Below, piece by piece: positions 17,134-26,120 of a DNA stretch of 64,000 bases; position 1 is the stretch's first letter, and each line of letters starts with the position of its first letter. The notes beneath the pieces were generated by a model, which saw only the letters and a program-made list of their open reading frames with translations, made no database searches and had not been told where the DNA came from. Source of the DNA: Brevibacterium siliguriense (lineage in GTDB: Bacteria > Actinomycetota > Actinomycetes > Actinomycetales > Brevibacteriaceae). The stretch covers positions 868,001-932,000 of the forward strand of contig NZ_LT629766.1 in NCBI RefSeq assembly GCF_900105315.1, written 5' to 3'. Made by a program: the position numbers and the translations under genes.

Positions 17134-19917
17134 TCAGACGTTTCCCCGCACCGGCCCACCGGCCAGGACGCTGTCGGCCCAGGCGGCGAGGCGGGAACGG
17201 TCGATCTTCGAATTGTGGCGGATGTCGGTGGGGAATTCGGGTGCCACGAGCACCGCAGCCAGATCATGTCCACCGGCCTCGGCGACCTTCTCCCGCAGAC
17301 GCTCCGACAGGTCCAGGGGCGCCAGACCGGGTGAGAGCGAGGTGCCCTCGGCATCGAGCACCGCCACGAGAGCCTGAGTGCCGACGGGGCCGATTCCGAC
17401 GACAGAGCTGCGGCTGACCTGGGCGTCGGCGTCGATGAGCGCCTCGAGCCCCCCGGGTCCGACCGGCCCGCGCGGCGTCGTGACGACGTGCTGCAGTCGC
17501 CCCTCGAGCCACACGCGACCGGCGTCGTCGATATGGCCGATGTCGTTCGTCCGGTGCCAGGTCAGACCGTGCAGATCATCACGGGCCGAGTCCGCAGTGG
17601 TGCGCCACAGGTTGTCGTAGCCGGACTTGATATGGGCGGCGCTGACGACGAATTCGCCGAGGCGTTCCTGTGCGGCCTTGCCCTGCAGCAGCTCATCAGA
17701 CGATGCGCCTGAGGCATCGATGGGCGCCAGCGCGAGTTCGACGCCGTCGATCGGCTGCCCCACGCACACACCGAGACCACCCGTGGCGTCGGCAGCGGCC
17801 ACACCGTCGCGATCGATGTCGGTGAGCAGGAGTCCCTCGGTCATGCCGTACGGGGAGTGGATGGACGCGGTCGGGAACACCTCGGCGATGGCGTCCATGA
17901 GTTCCAGGGGCACGGGCGCACCCGCCGAGAGCACGAGTTCGACGCGTTCGCATGCGGCCTTCTGCTCGGCGTCGAGCTCCGAGGCGGTCGCTGCGACATT
18001 CGTGTACGCGGCTGGAGACGCGAAGACCATGGTCGCCCGTCCGGCGATGATCGCATCGGCGATCGCGGTGGCCGTGAGAGTCTTCGGTTTCGTCACCGAC
18101 ATGTCCGGAGTCACCGAGGTGGCCCCGATGGCCGGTCCCAACAGGGCGAACGGTGGGAAGCCGGCCACCAGACCGGTGCCTTCGGTGACGTTGAAGGTCC
18201 TGGTCAGCACTGCCGCCAGCGAGGAGATGTCCGCATGCGTATAGCGCACGCCCTTCGCGGGTCCCGTCGACCCGGAGGTGAAGAGGACCGCCGCATCGGC
18301 ATCCGGCGCCGGAGTCGGCAGCTCGTGCCGGTGCGGTGTGCGGGAGAGTTCGGTCAGGCTGGTCTCGGCCTTGAACAGGCGGGAGCGCACGGGCCCGAGC
18401 GGACTCACGGAGATCCGGCGGCCTGGCCAGCCGAAGGCGCGTGCCAGGGTCAGTCCCGGCAGCTCGCCGATGATCCACTGCGGATCGGCCGAGGTGATCG
18501 CCCGGGTCATCCCCTTCGGACCGAGCCCGGCGTCGGCGACGACGGCGACCGCACCGATCTTCAGACACGCATAGAGAGCGGCGGTGAGATTGTTGCCCGG
18601 AGGCACGAGCATGGACACCCGATCCCCGGGCTTCACGCCGAGGTCGCGCAGGCCGTTCGCGATCGACGTGGTGACGTGCCACAGGTGGTGCCACGTGATC
18701 TGCTGCGCCGGGTTCTGCGCGAAGTCGACCGATGCGATCGCCTCGTCATCGTGGCGGGCATCGAGGATCGCCGTCACCGCGCGAACGTCTGCTGCGCTGC
18801 TGGAGGCCGTGCCATCCGCGGCCTCGGAGGTCGGTGCCTTCGCCGAGGCGGACGTGCCCGACCGCGCGGACGAATCCTTAGCGGGGGCCGCCTCGGTGGG
18901 GGTGTTCGCGGTGTCGGGCGCATCGAACCGGGCGCTCAGCCAGTCGAGGACGAGACCGGGAACATCGTGATCTTCGCTGACGAGGTGGGAGGCCGTTTCG
19001 AACCGGTGCACATCGGCCTGCGGCAGACGCTGGCGCAGGTCGCGCAGATAGCGTTCGAGGAACACCGGGTCCTTCGGACCCCACACGAGCAGCGCCGGCT
19101 TGTCGAAGGCAGCGATGTCCTTGCCGATGCGCTGGAGCTCGGGATCGGAGGCATGAGTGTCATCGACGGGGATATCGGCGACGAAATTGCCGATCGCCCA
19201 CCGATCCTCCGCCTTCCGATAAGGGGCGTGGAACGCGCCCTTCGTCTCGGCATCGAGATTGCCGAGGCTCAAGGTCACCCGCAGGAACCAGTCGGTGAGC
19301 ACGGTGGCCGTCGGCAGCATGGGTCCGGCCAGGGTCGCGCGCAGCGGTGCTGGCACCGGGGCGTCCTCGGGCTGGTGGACGGCCGTGTTGAGGCTGATGG
19401 CAGCGGACACACGATCGGTGTTCCGGGCGGCCCAGCCGAGCGAGAGGACTCCGCCCCAGTCGTGACCGATCGTCACAATCGGGTGGGCGGCGGATCCGGT
19501 GGCGGCCACCTCGGCGAACAGATCGGAGGCGACGGCATCGAAATCGGCGATGCGATCGGCGATGCGGCGCACCTCGGCGGACTTCGGGCTGGGCATCGCG
19601 GAATGGGGGAGTCGTTCGGAGAAACCCATCTCGAGCTGGTCGGGGGCGATGAGCCGCCAGGCGCGGCCGCCGGACTGCGCGGCATCGATGGTGGCGCGAG
19701 CCAGCCGACGCCACAGATACGACCAGGTCGGGTTGCCGTGGAGGGCGACGATCGTGCCCGCCGGCTCCACCCCGGCAGCGGTCAGGGCCGGCAGGGTGTC
19801 GAGCACATGGAACGCATGAGTCCCGTCGGAGGTTCTCGCCTCGACGATCCGGGACCAGGCAGTGTCCCACTCGGGCAGCTGCGGGGGAATCGTGGCCGGC
19901 CGTGCAGGAAATCTCAT
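17134..19917 (-). CDS. oleBC: OleBC fusion: beta-lactone decarboxylase + beta-lactone synthetase
   Basis: A 927-residue fusion. Residues 1-330 are an alpha/beta-hydrolase of the haloalkane-dehalogenase type (OleB): HGNPTW oxyanion segment at 60-65, nucleophile Asp153 in GHDWGG, acid Asp283 in GPKDP, base His311 in ASHLVSED. Residues 331-378 are an Ala/Ser/Thr/Pro-rich linker. Residues 379-927 are an AMP-dependent synthetase-like domain (OleC) with TSGSTGPAKG at 547-556 and a C-terminal KIDRSRLAAW. Known chemistry: OleC closes the beta-hydroxy acid to a beta-lactone with ATP, and OleB expels CO2 to give the cis-olefin. Such fusions are known from Micrococcus and relatives. ATG 19917 lies 8 nt after the oleA stop. 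Confidence 0.9.
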   Translation of the reverse strand: MRFPARPATIPPQLPEWDTAWSRIVEARTSDGTHAFHVLDTLPALTAAGVEPAGTIVALHGNPTWSYLWRRLARATIDAAQSGGRAWRLIAPDQLEMGFSERLPHSAMPSPKSAEVRRIADRIADFDAVASDLFAEVAATGSAAHPIVTIGHDWGGVLSLGWAARNTDRVSAAISLNTAVHQPEDAPVPAPLRATLAGPMLPTATVLTDWFLRVTLSLGNLDAETKGAFHAPYRKAEDRWAIGNFVADIPVDDTHASDPELQRIGKDIAAFDKPALLVWGPKDPVFLERYLRDLRQRLPQADVHRFETASHLVSEDHDVPGLVLDWLSARFDAPDTANTPTEAAPAKDSSARSGTSASAKAPTSEAADGTASSSAADVRAVTAILDARHDDEAIASVDFAQNPAQQITWHHLWHVTTSIANGLRDLGVKPGDRVSMLVPPGNNLTAALYACLKIGAVAVVADAGLGPKGMTRAITSADPQWIIGELPGLTLARAFGWPGRRISVSPLGPVRSRLFKAETSLTELSRTPHRHELPTPAPDADAAVLFTSGSTGPAKGVRYTHADISSLAAVLTRTFNVTEGTGLVAGFPPFALLGPAIGATSVTPDMSVTKPKTLTATAIADAIIAGRATMVFASPAAYTNVAATASELDAEQKAACERVELVLSAGAPVPLELMDAIAEVFPTASIHSPYGMTEGLLLTDIDRDGVAAADATGGLGVCVGQPIDGVELALAPIDASGASSDELLQGKAAQERLGEFVVSAAHIKSGYDNLWRTTADSARDDLHGLTWHRTNDIGHIDDAGRVWLEGRLQHVVTTPRGPVGPGGLEALIDADAQVSRSSVVGIGPVGTQALVAVLDAEGTSLSPGLAPLDLSERLREKVAEAGGHDLAAVLVAPEFPTDIRHNSKIDRSRLAAWADSVLAGGPVRGNV

Positions 19918-19925
19918 GAAGGTCT

Positions 19926-20954
19926 CTACCACTCGATCTCGGTCATGGCGGTGTTGAGGCCGGAGCCGACGCCCATGCACAGGATGCGGTCGCCGGGTCT
20001 GAGGTTCTCGGCCTCACGGGACAGGGTGATGGGCAGGGAAGCGGGGCCGACGTTGCCCAGCTCCGGATAGCTCACGGGGATCCGGTCGGGATCGAGGTTC
20101 GCGGCCTTCGTGATCGAATTCGTGTGCACATCGGAGACCTGGTGCATGACGTAGCGGTCCATCTCCCGCCAGTTCCAACCGGTCTCGTGGGCTTCCTCCC
20201 ACGCAGCGACGACGAGTTCCATGCCGCCGGAGAGCAGCCCCTTCGTGTCGGTGAACATTCCGTTGTGGTCGCCGACGCACAGCTCGTGATGCTGGGTGGC
20301 CGCACGGGTGATCCCGCCGAGGATGCGGTGGCCCTCCGGATGTTTGTCGGCCGGTCCGAGGACTGCGGCGGCAGCGCCGGAGCCCAGGGTCAGGGACGCG
20401 AATTCGTTGAGGTATTCCTCGCGAGTGATGTCCGGACGGTTGAGGCGACGCAGCGTCGCCTCCTGAACACGGGAGGCGTCTTCGCCGGCGACGATGAGGG
20501 CGTATTCGATCTGCCCGGCGTCGATCATGTTCGCGGCCAAGGTCATTCCATTGACGAATCCGAGACAGGCGTTGGCGATATCGAAGTTCATCGCCTGGGG
20601 GCCGAGCCCGATGCCGGCGTGGACGCCGACGGCCACGGACGGTTCCAGGTGCTCACGGGTCACCGAGGTGTTGACCATCAGTCCGACGGCGTCGGGAGAG
20701 ACGCCCGCCTCGGCGAGGGCCTTCTTTCCGGCCGCGATCGCGCCATCGGCGAACTGATGGGGCTCATCCCAGTTGCGGCGGGCGTACACGCCGGCGACGC
20801 GTTGGAGCAGACCCTGCGGCAGATTGAGGGATGACAGCGTATCGGCGAGGCGCTCGTCGAATTCCTGGGAGGTCACTTCGTTCGGGGCCAGCGTCTCGGT
20901 CAGGCCGAGCAGGGCCACGTTCGAGTGCCGAAATGTTGCGTTGCCGTTCGCCAA
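19926..20954 (-). CDS. oleA: OleA: acyl-CoA head-to-head condensing enzyme (thiolase superfamily)
   Basis: A 342-residue KAS III-like enzyme that joins two fatty acyl-CoAs to a 2-alkyl-3-oxoalkanoic acid, the first step of long-chain olefin synthesis. The nucleophile is Cys130 in DIANACLGFVNG. The His and Asn of the triad lie in VMHQVSDVHT and PELGNVGPASLP. The opening FRHSNVALLGL is typical of OleA and not of FabH. The start is TTG 20954 (MANGNATFRH...). An ATG at 20967 is out of frame, and AAGGGATGAG gives a plausible ribosome site for TTG. First gene of a tight oleA-oleBC-oleD operon with its own predicted promoter at 21050-21078. Confidence 0.9.
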   Translation of the reverse strand: MANGNATFRHSNVALLGLTETLAPNEVTSQEFDERLADTLSSLNLPQGLLQRVAGVYARRNWDEPHQFADGAIAAGKKALAEAGVSPDAVGLMVNTSVTREHLEPSVAVGVHAGIGLGPQAMNFDIANACLGFVNGMTLAANMIDAGQIEYALIVAGEDASRVQEATLRRLNRPDITREEYLNEFASLTLGSGAAAAVLGPADKHPEGHRILGGITRAATQHHELCVGDHNGMFTDTKGLLSGGMELVVAAWEEAHETGWNWREMDRYVMHQVSDVHTNSITKAANLDPDRIPVSYPELGNVGPASLPITLSREAENLRPGDRILCMGVGSGLNTAMTEIEW

Positions 20955-21016
20955 TTGAGGTACTCATCCCTTTTCGGGTCGTTCGTTCGTGTCGTTATCG
21001 GCCGCAGAGGCGCGCA

Positions 21017-21078
21017 CGTGACGCGTCACGACGGGGGAATTCCGGACCTATCTTACCGCCCGGTTTCTGAGATGTTCA
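21017..21078 (-). promoter_or_regulatory. predicted oleA promoter with palindrome in the 5' leader
   Basis: Read on the minus strand, TGAACA (21078-21073) and TAAGAT (21055-21050) are spaced by 17 bp, a good vegetative promoter. A perfect 14-bp palindrome, CGTGACGCGTCACG, lies at 21017-21030 in the transcribed leader and could be an operator for an unknown regulator. The -35 element abuts the stop codon of the upstream membrane protein gene. Confidence 0.5.
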
Positions 21079-22098
21079 TCAGCGCGTGAACCAGGTGAAC
21101 CCGTCATAGAGCAATCCTGTGGCTGCGAGCACGGCGATGACGGCCAGAACGAGCGAGGTCACAGTGTGTGAGACCTTCGAGGTCTGGAAGCGCACGGCAC
21201 GCGAATACGACATGGGGCGATCGGTGACGTTGTGGCCGAACTGGGCGAAGATCCGCCAGTCCATGACGTCGATGAGCGATTTTGCGGCGAGGGTGAATAC
21301 GATGATGCAGCCGATGCCCATGAACAGCAGGAACACGAAGCCGAAAAAGCCGAAGTCCTTGAAGAATGTCACGACTCGGTCGCCGATGGCCAGGGCGAAG
21401 GCGGAGAAGCCGTCGCTGAAGGGCAGGGCATCGAACGAGTCGGTGATCGTGGACAGACTGATGTTGTCGCGCACCGTCTGCACGGATCCGATGTACATGA
21501 AGATCGAGGCGGCCAGGGCCACGAGGAGGTTGATGATCGAGATCGTCGCATTGTCCGGCCAGAAGTCCAGGTGCTTGAGCGTGTAGGTCGCGGAGAGGGC
21601 GACGCAGATGATCGCGCCTGTCAGCGCACCGATGGTGGCCGGCAGCAGCAGATTGTTGAAGAACACGAAGGCGACGACGGCGATGAGCGCGGCACCGAGG
21701 ATGTAGGTGAAGACTGCGACGGTGTCGCCGTTGGCTGCGGTGGCGGCCCGCCGGTTGGCCTCGATCATCTGGCCGGAGTGCTGGATGTTGGAGGCGAGTT
21801 CGTTCTTCGTGGCCCGGGGCGGATCGACGTCGACGTCGTCATAACCCTGCGCCTTGCTGGGAAGCACACGAGTCTCGTCCTCGCTGCTCCATGGGCGACC
21901 GAATTGACTGTAACCGGACTGGCCGTAGGGGTTCTGACCATAGCCGCCCTGAGTCTGAGTGTAGCCTCCCTGAGCGCCCGGTCCGGCGGACGGGTTACGA
22001 GGCTGCCATCGTCCGATCTTCGCTCCGATGAAGTAGATGACGAAGACGACGAGAGCCGCGAGGACTCCGATGGAGATTCCGGCGCCGAGCTCGTTCAT
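21079..22098 (-). CDS. polytopic membrane protein with Gly/Tyr/Gln-rich linker
   Basis: A 339-residue protein of unknown function. One membrane segment lies at residues 6-25. A Gly/Tyr/Gln-rich cytoplasmic stretch (GGYTQTQGGYGQNPYGQSGY) and a charged helix follow, then about five membrane segments from residue 125 to the end. Hydrophobic blocks such as VAVFTYILGAALIAVVAFVF and GFFGFVFLLFMGIGCIIVF support the topology. The low-complexity region resembles the unstructured tails of actinobacterial division or envelope proteins, which is only a compositional likeness. It lies upstream of oleA on the same strand, but the 124-bp gap with a predicted promoter suggests separate transcription. Confidence 0.75.
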   Translation of the reverse strand: MNELGAGISIGVLAALVVFVIYFIGAKIGRWQPRNPSAGPGAQGGYTQTQGGYGQNPYGQSGYSQFGRPWSSEDETRVLPSKAQGYDDVDVDPPRATKNELASNIQHSGQMIEANRRAATAANGDTVAVFTYILGAALIAVVAFVFFNNLLLPATIGALTGAIICVALSATYTLKHLDFWPDNATISIINLLVALAASIFMYIGSVQTVRDNISLSTITDSFDALPFSDGFSAFALAIGDRVVTFFKDFGFFGFVFLLFMGIGCIIVFTLAAKSLIDVMDWRIFAQFGHNVTDRPMSYSRAVRFQTSKVSHTVTSLVLAVIAVLAATGLLYDGFTWFTR

Positions 22099-22293
22099 AA
22101 GGGTGACTTCCTGGGGATGGACAGCGGTGGTCTTCTTTTCAGTCTATGGACTCATGCCGCTCAGAGCACGTTTCGCGCCGCATATGCGCGCGGTTCGCGG
22201 CGATTCGCAGGTCGATTCCGGTGCCTGCGGTTCCTGGGTAGGGTGGGATCAGGTCTGCGAGATCCGGCCACCGACGTCCGAAGGAGACACGCG

Positions 22294-23097
22294 ATGAGCA
22301 ACCCACAGGCATTCACCTCAGAGGCCCTGCCGCTTGATGAGCAGGTCGTGCTCGTCACAGGATCCGGACGCGGCCTGGGTGCTGCGATCGCGAAGGCCTT
22401 CGCGCCGGAGGGCGCGGCGCTGGTCATCAACTACCGGTACTCGGCCGAGGCTGCAGAAGAGCTCGCCGAGGCGGTCCGCGCTCGCGGCGGACGTGCAGTG
22501 GCCATCGAGGCCGACGTCACCGACTCCCGCGCCGTCGACGCCATGTTCGAGACCGCGGCCGCTGAGTTCGGGGCACACGTGTCCACCGTGGTCAACAACG
22601 CGCTCGCAGACTTCTCATTCAACGGTGATGAGCGCCAGCCGGCCGATGAGATCGACTATTCGGACTTCGCCGATCAGTTCCGCGGTTCCGTCGAAGGTGC
22701 GGTCAACACGATCCAGGCCGCGATGCACGGTTTCCGTGAGCTCGGTTCCGGCCGAGTCATCAACATCGGCACCAACCTGTTTCAGGACCCGGTAGTGCCG
22801 TACCACGACTACACGGCCGGTAAGGCGGCGCTGCTGTCGCTGACCAGGACGTTCGCCAAGGATCTCGGGCCGGCCGGGGTGCGGGTCAACATGGTCTCCG
22901 GCGGTCTGCTGCGCACCACGGACGCGTCATCGGCGACACCCGAAGAGGTCTTCGACCAGATCGCCGCCGCTAGCGCGCTGCGACGGGTGACGACTCCGGA
23001 GGAATTCGCCTCGGCGGTGGTGTTCTTCGCCTCTCCCGCTTCGCGTGCGGTGACCGGCCAGAACCTCATCGTCGACAACGGCCTCGTCATGGGGTGA
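22294..23097 (+). CDS. SDR-family oxidoreductase (FabG-like)
   Basis: A 267-residue classical short-chain dehydrogenase. The cofactor motif is TGSGRGLG (about residues 23-30) and the catalytic Tyr-x3-Lys is in YHDYTAGKAALLSLTR. VNNALADF occupies the NNAG position with an altered sequence. The C-terminal SRAVTGQNLIVDNGLVMG is typical of FabG-like reductases. The acidic/neutral residue after strand 2 (INYRYS) suggests NADP(H) use. Substrate unknown. ATG 22294 has AAGGAGA upstream. Convergent with the hydrolase gene at 23153. Confidence 0.85.
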   Translation: MSNPQAFTSEALPLDEQVVLVTGSGRGLGAAIAKAFAPEGAALVINYRYSAEAAEELAEAVRARGGRAVAIEADVTDSRAVDAMFETAAAEFGAHVSTVVNNALADFSFNGDERQPADEIDYSDFADQFRGSVEGAVNTIQAAMHGFRELGSGRVINIGTNLFQDPVVPYHDYTAGKAALLSLTRTFAKDLGPAGVRVNMVSGGLLRTTDASSATPEEVFDQIAAASALRRVTTPEEFASAVVFFASPASRAVTGQNLIVDNGLVMG

Positions 23098-23152
23098 GGG
23101 CGCCTGACTGCGGGCGCGCGGAATCCCGGGCATGGTACCGGGGGAGACCGCT

Positions 23153-23722
23153 TCAGAAACGGTCGAGGAAGGTCAAGGCCCGTTCGAAGAGCAGTTCGGC
23201 GCTGTCCTCGCGGTAGTCCGGGAGGGTCGGGTCGGCGAACAGATGGGTGCTGCCCGGATAGAGGAAGTACTCTGCCTGAGCGCCGGCCTTCGTGGCGGAC
23301 TCCATCAGGGTCTCGATCGTGCCCGGACTGCGCCAGGAGTCATCGACGGCGAAGTGGGCCTGCACCGGCACCCCAGCCCGCCAGCGCGTCGGCTTCGGGA
23401 AGCCGCCGCCGTTGAAGAGCAGGACGCCGCGGGCGCGCGGATCGTTCTTGCCCATCTGCTGAGCAAGCGCGGCTCCCAGCGAGAATCCGCCGAAGACGAG
23501 GTCATCGCCGAGGTCCTCGCAGGCTTCTTTCACCCGGTCCACGAGGGTCGAGAACCCGACCTCCTGGGAATGGGCGACTCCTGGTCCGGCGTCGTCGAAG
23601 GTCCTGCCCGCGTAGACGTCGGGAGTGTGGACGGCATGTCCGGCCAGAGCGAAGCGCTCGGCGATGGCGTCCATCCCGGACGTCCGCCCCAGGGCGGAGT
23701 GAAGAAGGACAAGAGTGGTCAT
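23153..23722 (-). CDS. dienelactone hydrolase-family alpha/beta-hydrolase
   Basis: A 189-residue small alpha/beta-hydrolase. The opening TTLVLLHSALGRT gives the first strand and oxyanion loop. The nucleophile elbow is GGFSLGAALAQQ, with Ser where true dienelactone hydrolases have Cys; the acid lies in AVDDSWR and the base in YPGSTHLFAD. The compact size and PGSTHLFAD ending are typical of the DLH family. Substrate unknown. ATG 23722 has GAAAGGA at a proper distance; a TTG two codons upstream is a weaker choice. Confidence 0.8.
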   Translation of the reverse strand: MTTLVLLHSALGRTSGMDAIAERFALAGHAVHTPDVYAGRTFDDAGPGVAHSQEVGFSTLVDRVKEACEDLGDDLVFGGFSLGAALAQQMGKNDPRARGVLLFNGGGFPKPTRWRAGVPVQAHFAVDDSWRSPGTIETLMESATKAGAQAEYFLYPGSTHLFADPTLPDYREDSAELLFERALTFLDRF

Positions 23723-23792
23723 GCGCAATCCTTTCGCAAGGGACGTCGGGGCCGACGTCTAGTCGCCGACCCCGAGCCGTCGTCTCGACTGG

Positions 23793-25375
23793 TCAGCGGC
23801 TGTGCCCGCGCGGGATGGTAAAGGTGTCGGCTCGAGCCGTGGCCCAGTCATCGGACCATGCCGAGGGAGTGTCGTCGAGGAGCTCCCCGGGCTTCAGCCA
23901 GTCGTAGAGGCGGGCATAGGACCAGGATTCGGAGGCCGAGACATTGCGTCGCAGCATCGTCGGCTCCAGCTCGTCCGGTGTTGCCGCACCCATCGATGCC
24001 ATGAGACGGACCGCCTCGGCGACGACTCCATCGTGGTAGTTGCGGACACGATCGGCCTTGGTCGGCACGTCGATGGCGCGGGCTCGCCGCGGATCCTGAG
24101 TGGCGACGCCGACGGGGCATTTGCCCGTGTGGCAGGCCTGGGCCTGGATGCAGCCGACGGCCATCATCATCGCACGGGCCGAGTTCGTGAAGTCAGCACC
24201 CTGGATGAGGCGTTTGACGATATCGGTGCCCGTGGCGATCTTGCCCGAGGCGCCGATCTTGATCTTCTTCCGCAGCCCCGCGCCGACAAGAGCGTTGTGC
24301 ACGATCATCAGCCCCTGTGTCAGCGGCAGACCGACGTTGTCCTCGAACTCCAGCGGTGCCGCGCCGGTGCCGCCTTCAGAGCCGTCGACGATGATGAAGT
24401 CCGGCAGGATGTTCGTCTCGACCATGGCCTTGACGATCGAGAGGAACTCCGTGCGCGAACCCACGCACAGTTTGAAGCCGGCGGGCTTGCCGCCGGAAAG
24501 CTCACGCATCTGCCGGATGAACTCGAGCAGTTCGATCGGGGTGGAGAACACCGTGTGTCCGGGAGGGCTGATGCAGGTCTGGCCGACGGGGATGCCGCGG
24601 ATCTCCGAGATCTCCTCGGTGACCTTGGCCCCGGGCAGCACACCGCCGATGCCCGGCTTCGCCCCCTGGGAGAGCTTGAGCGAGACCATCTTCACCTGCG
24701 GGTCCTTGGCCTTCTCGGCGAAGATCTCGGGGAGAACCGTCCTTCGGGGGTGCGAGCACCGAAGTAACCGGTGCCGAGCTCCCAGATGAGGTCGCCGCCG
24801 TGCTCCCGGTGGTACGGCGAGATGGACCCTTCGCCGGTGTCGTGGGCGAATCCGCCCATCGCCGCACCCTTATTCAGGGCGCGGATGGCGTTGTTGCTCA
24901 GCGAGCCGAAGCTCATCGCCGAGACGTTGAGCAGCGAAATGTCGTACGGCTGAGTGCAGTCGTCACCGCCGACGCGCACGCGCGGTGGTCGAGGCGGATT
25001 GGGGATCGGCATATTCGAGTGCATGAGCGCCTCGTAGCCGGTGCGGTCGACATCGTGCTCGGTGCCGAAAGCGTGTTCGGAATGAGTGCCCTTGGAGCGT
25101 TCGTAGATCGTGGTGCGGGTGTCGCGATTGAACGGGCGCCCGTCCCAGTTGCGTTCGATGAAGTACTGCTGGATCTCCGGCCGGATCGACTCCAACAGGA
25201 ACCGGGCGTGCCCTGCGATCGGATAGTTGCGCAGGATCGAGTGCTTCTTCTGCGTGAGGTCCCACGCGGCGAGTGCGCCGAGCCCGATCGCCGAGGCGGC
25301 CGCCGCCACCCCTGCGAACTGTCTGCCTGCCGAATCGCCGGTGACCATCCTGACAATGGGGAATTGCCGATTCAT
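23793..25375 (-). pseudogene. FMN-binding glutamate synthase-family protein, one-base frameshift
   Basis: The repaired product would be about 527 residues, normal for single-domain archaeal-type GltB-like proteins. An N-terminal membrane-proximal helix precedes the FMN barrel; GVLPGAKVTEEISEIRGIP, DGSEGGTGAAP and GASGKIATGTDI mark the FMN/2-oxoglutarate site. CIQAQACHTGKCPVG carries the three cysteines of the 3Fe-4S cluster. The frame breaks after FGARTPEGRFSP: four C (G run 24729-24732 on the + strand) stand where five would restore FSPEIFAEKAKDPQVKMVSL. It would transfer ammonia to 2-oxoglutarate or act as a related oxidoreductase. Start ATG 25375 has GGAGG. Confidence 0.83.
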
Positions 25376-25469
25376 TGTGCCTCCTTCGACTGTCCTCATC
25401 TCGAGCCTAGACCCGGGAGACGCAGATTTCAGGAAAGGCAGACCTCAGCCTCGCGAAAAGGCGGTTGGA

Positions 25470-25877
25470 TCAGAACAGTCCGCTGAGCAGCGTTGCGACC
25501 ATTTCGTCGACCTGCAGCGAGTAGGCGACGATGAGAGTGAATCCGGTGGCGATCCACGCGATCTCCTTGTCCTGAGCGTAACCGCGCAGCGGATCCCGCC
25601 CATAGCGCAGACCCCCGGCCAGAACGATGCCGAGGTCGATGATCCACCAGATCCCCAGACCGCCGAGGCTGAGCAGCTTGAGTGCGCCCGTGAGGTACCG
25701 GCCGGTATAGATCCGATCAAGACCGAGGACTCCGAAGAGCATCGACAGCAGCCAGGTGATGACGAAGGAGCGATTGGCGGGGACGTCCGTGTCCGGGGCC
25801 GTGTCCGGGTCGAAGGTCGCAGGCGTGCGGTTCGCGGGAGCATCGCTGAGTGCGGGAATCTCGCTGGTGGCCGTCAT
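25470..25877 (-). CDS. TM2 domain-containing membrane protein
   Basis: A 135-residue protein with a disordered Pro/Asp-rich N-terminus (1-35) and a TM2 domain. FVITWLLSMLFGVLGLDRIY is the first helix ending in the conserved GxDRFYxG-like turn (here GLDRIYTG). The second helix is LTGALKLLSLGGLGIWWIID. A third hydrophobic segment lies near 110-130. TM2 proteins are widespread and mostly uncharacterised. The gene is divergent from the MFS transporter gene and on the same strand as the glutamate-synthase-like gene downstream. Confidence 0.85.
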   Translation of the reverse strand: MTATSEIPALSDAPANRTPATFDPDTAPDTDVPANRSFVITWLLSMLFGVLGLDRIYTGRYLTGALKLLSLGGLGIWWIIDLGIVLAGGLRYGRDPLRGYAQDKEIAWIATGFTLIVAYSLQVDEMVATLLSGLF

Positions 25878-26005
25878 CGCTGAGTACTTCCATTCGGTGC
25901 TCGTCGAACTTCTGGTCTTCAGTTTATGAGCCGCGGGGTCGCCTCGGCGATGGGGTTATCCTCCACAACCACGGCAATCCGTGCCGATCCGCAGCAGTCC
26001 GCGAC

Positions 26006-26027
26006 GATCCGCACGAGAGTGCGGATC
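26006..26027. other. short perfect hairpin with GAGA tetraloop
   Basis: Arms GATCCGCAC and GTGCGGATC flank a GAGA (GNRA-type) loop in the 243-bp divergent region between the TM2 and MFS genes. It could sit in the 5' leader of the MFS mRNA or be an operator. Apart from this hairpin, several GATCCGC words and one TCGCCGAGG-family word, nothing else is seen in the gap. Confidence 0.45.
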
Positions 26028-26120
26028 TCGGCTCGACGGACCACGCGGTGGCGGGATTCACACGGTCCGGGGCCCGGAATCGTTTGAGCCGATGCTCTCG
26101 GCAGGCATAGCGTTGGGCTT

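Noticed and set aside
17857..20070. A 737-codon open frame on the + strand opposite oleBC
   Set aside because: It is antisense to a gene with clear catalytic motifs. Its translation is Arg/Gly/His-rich without domains, as expected from a high-GC shadow frame.
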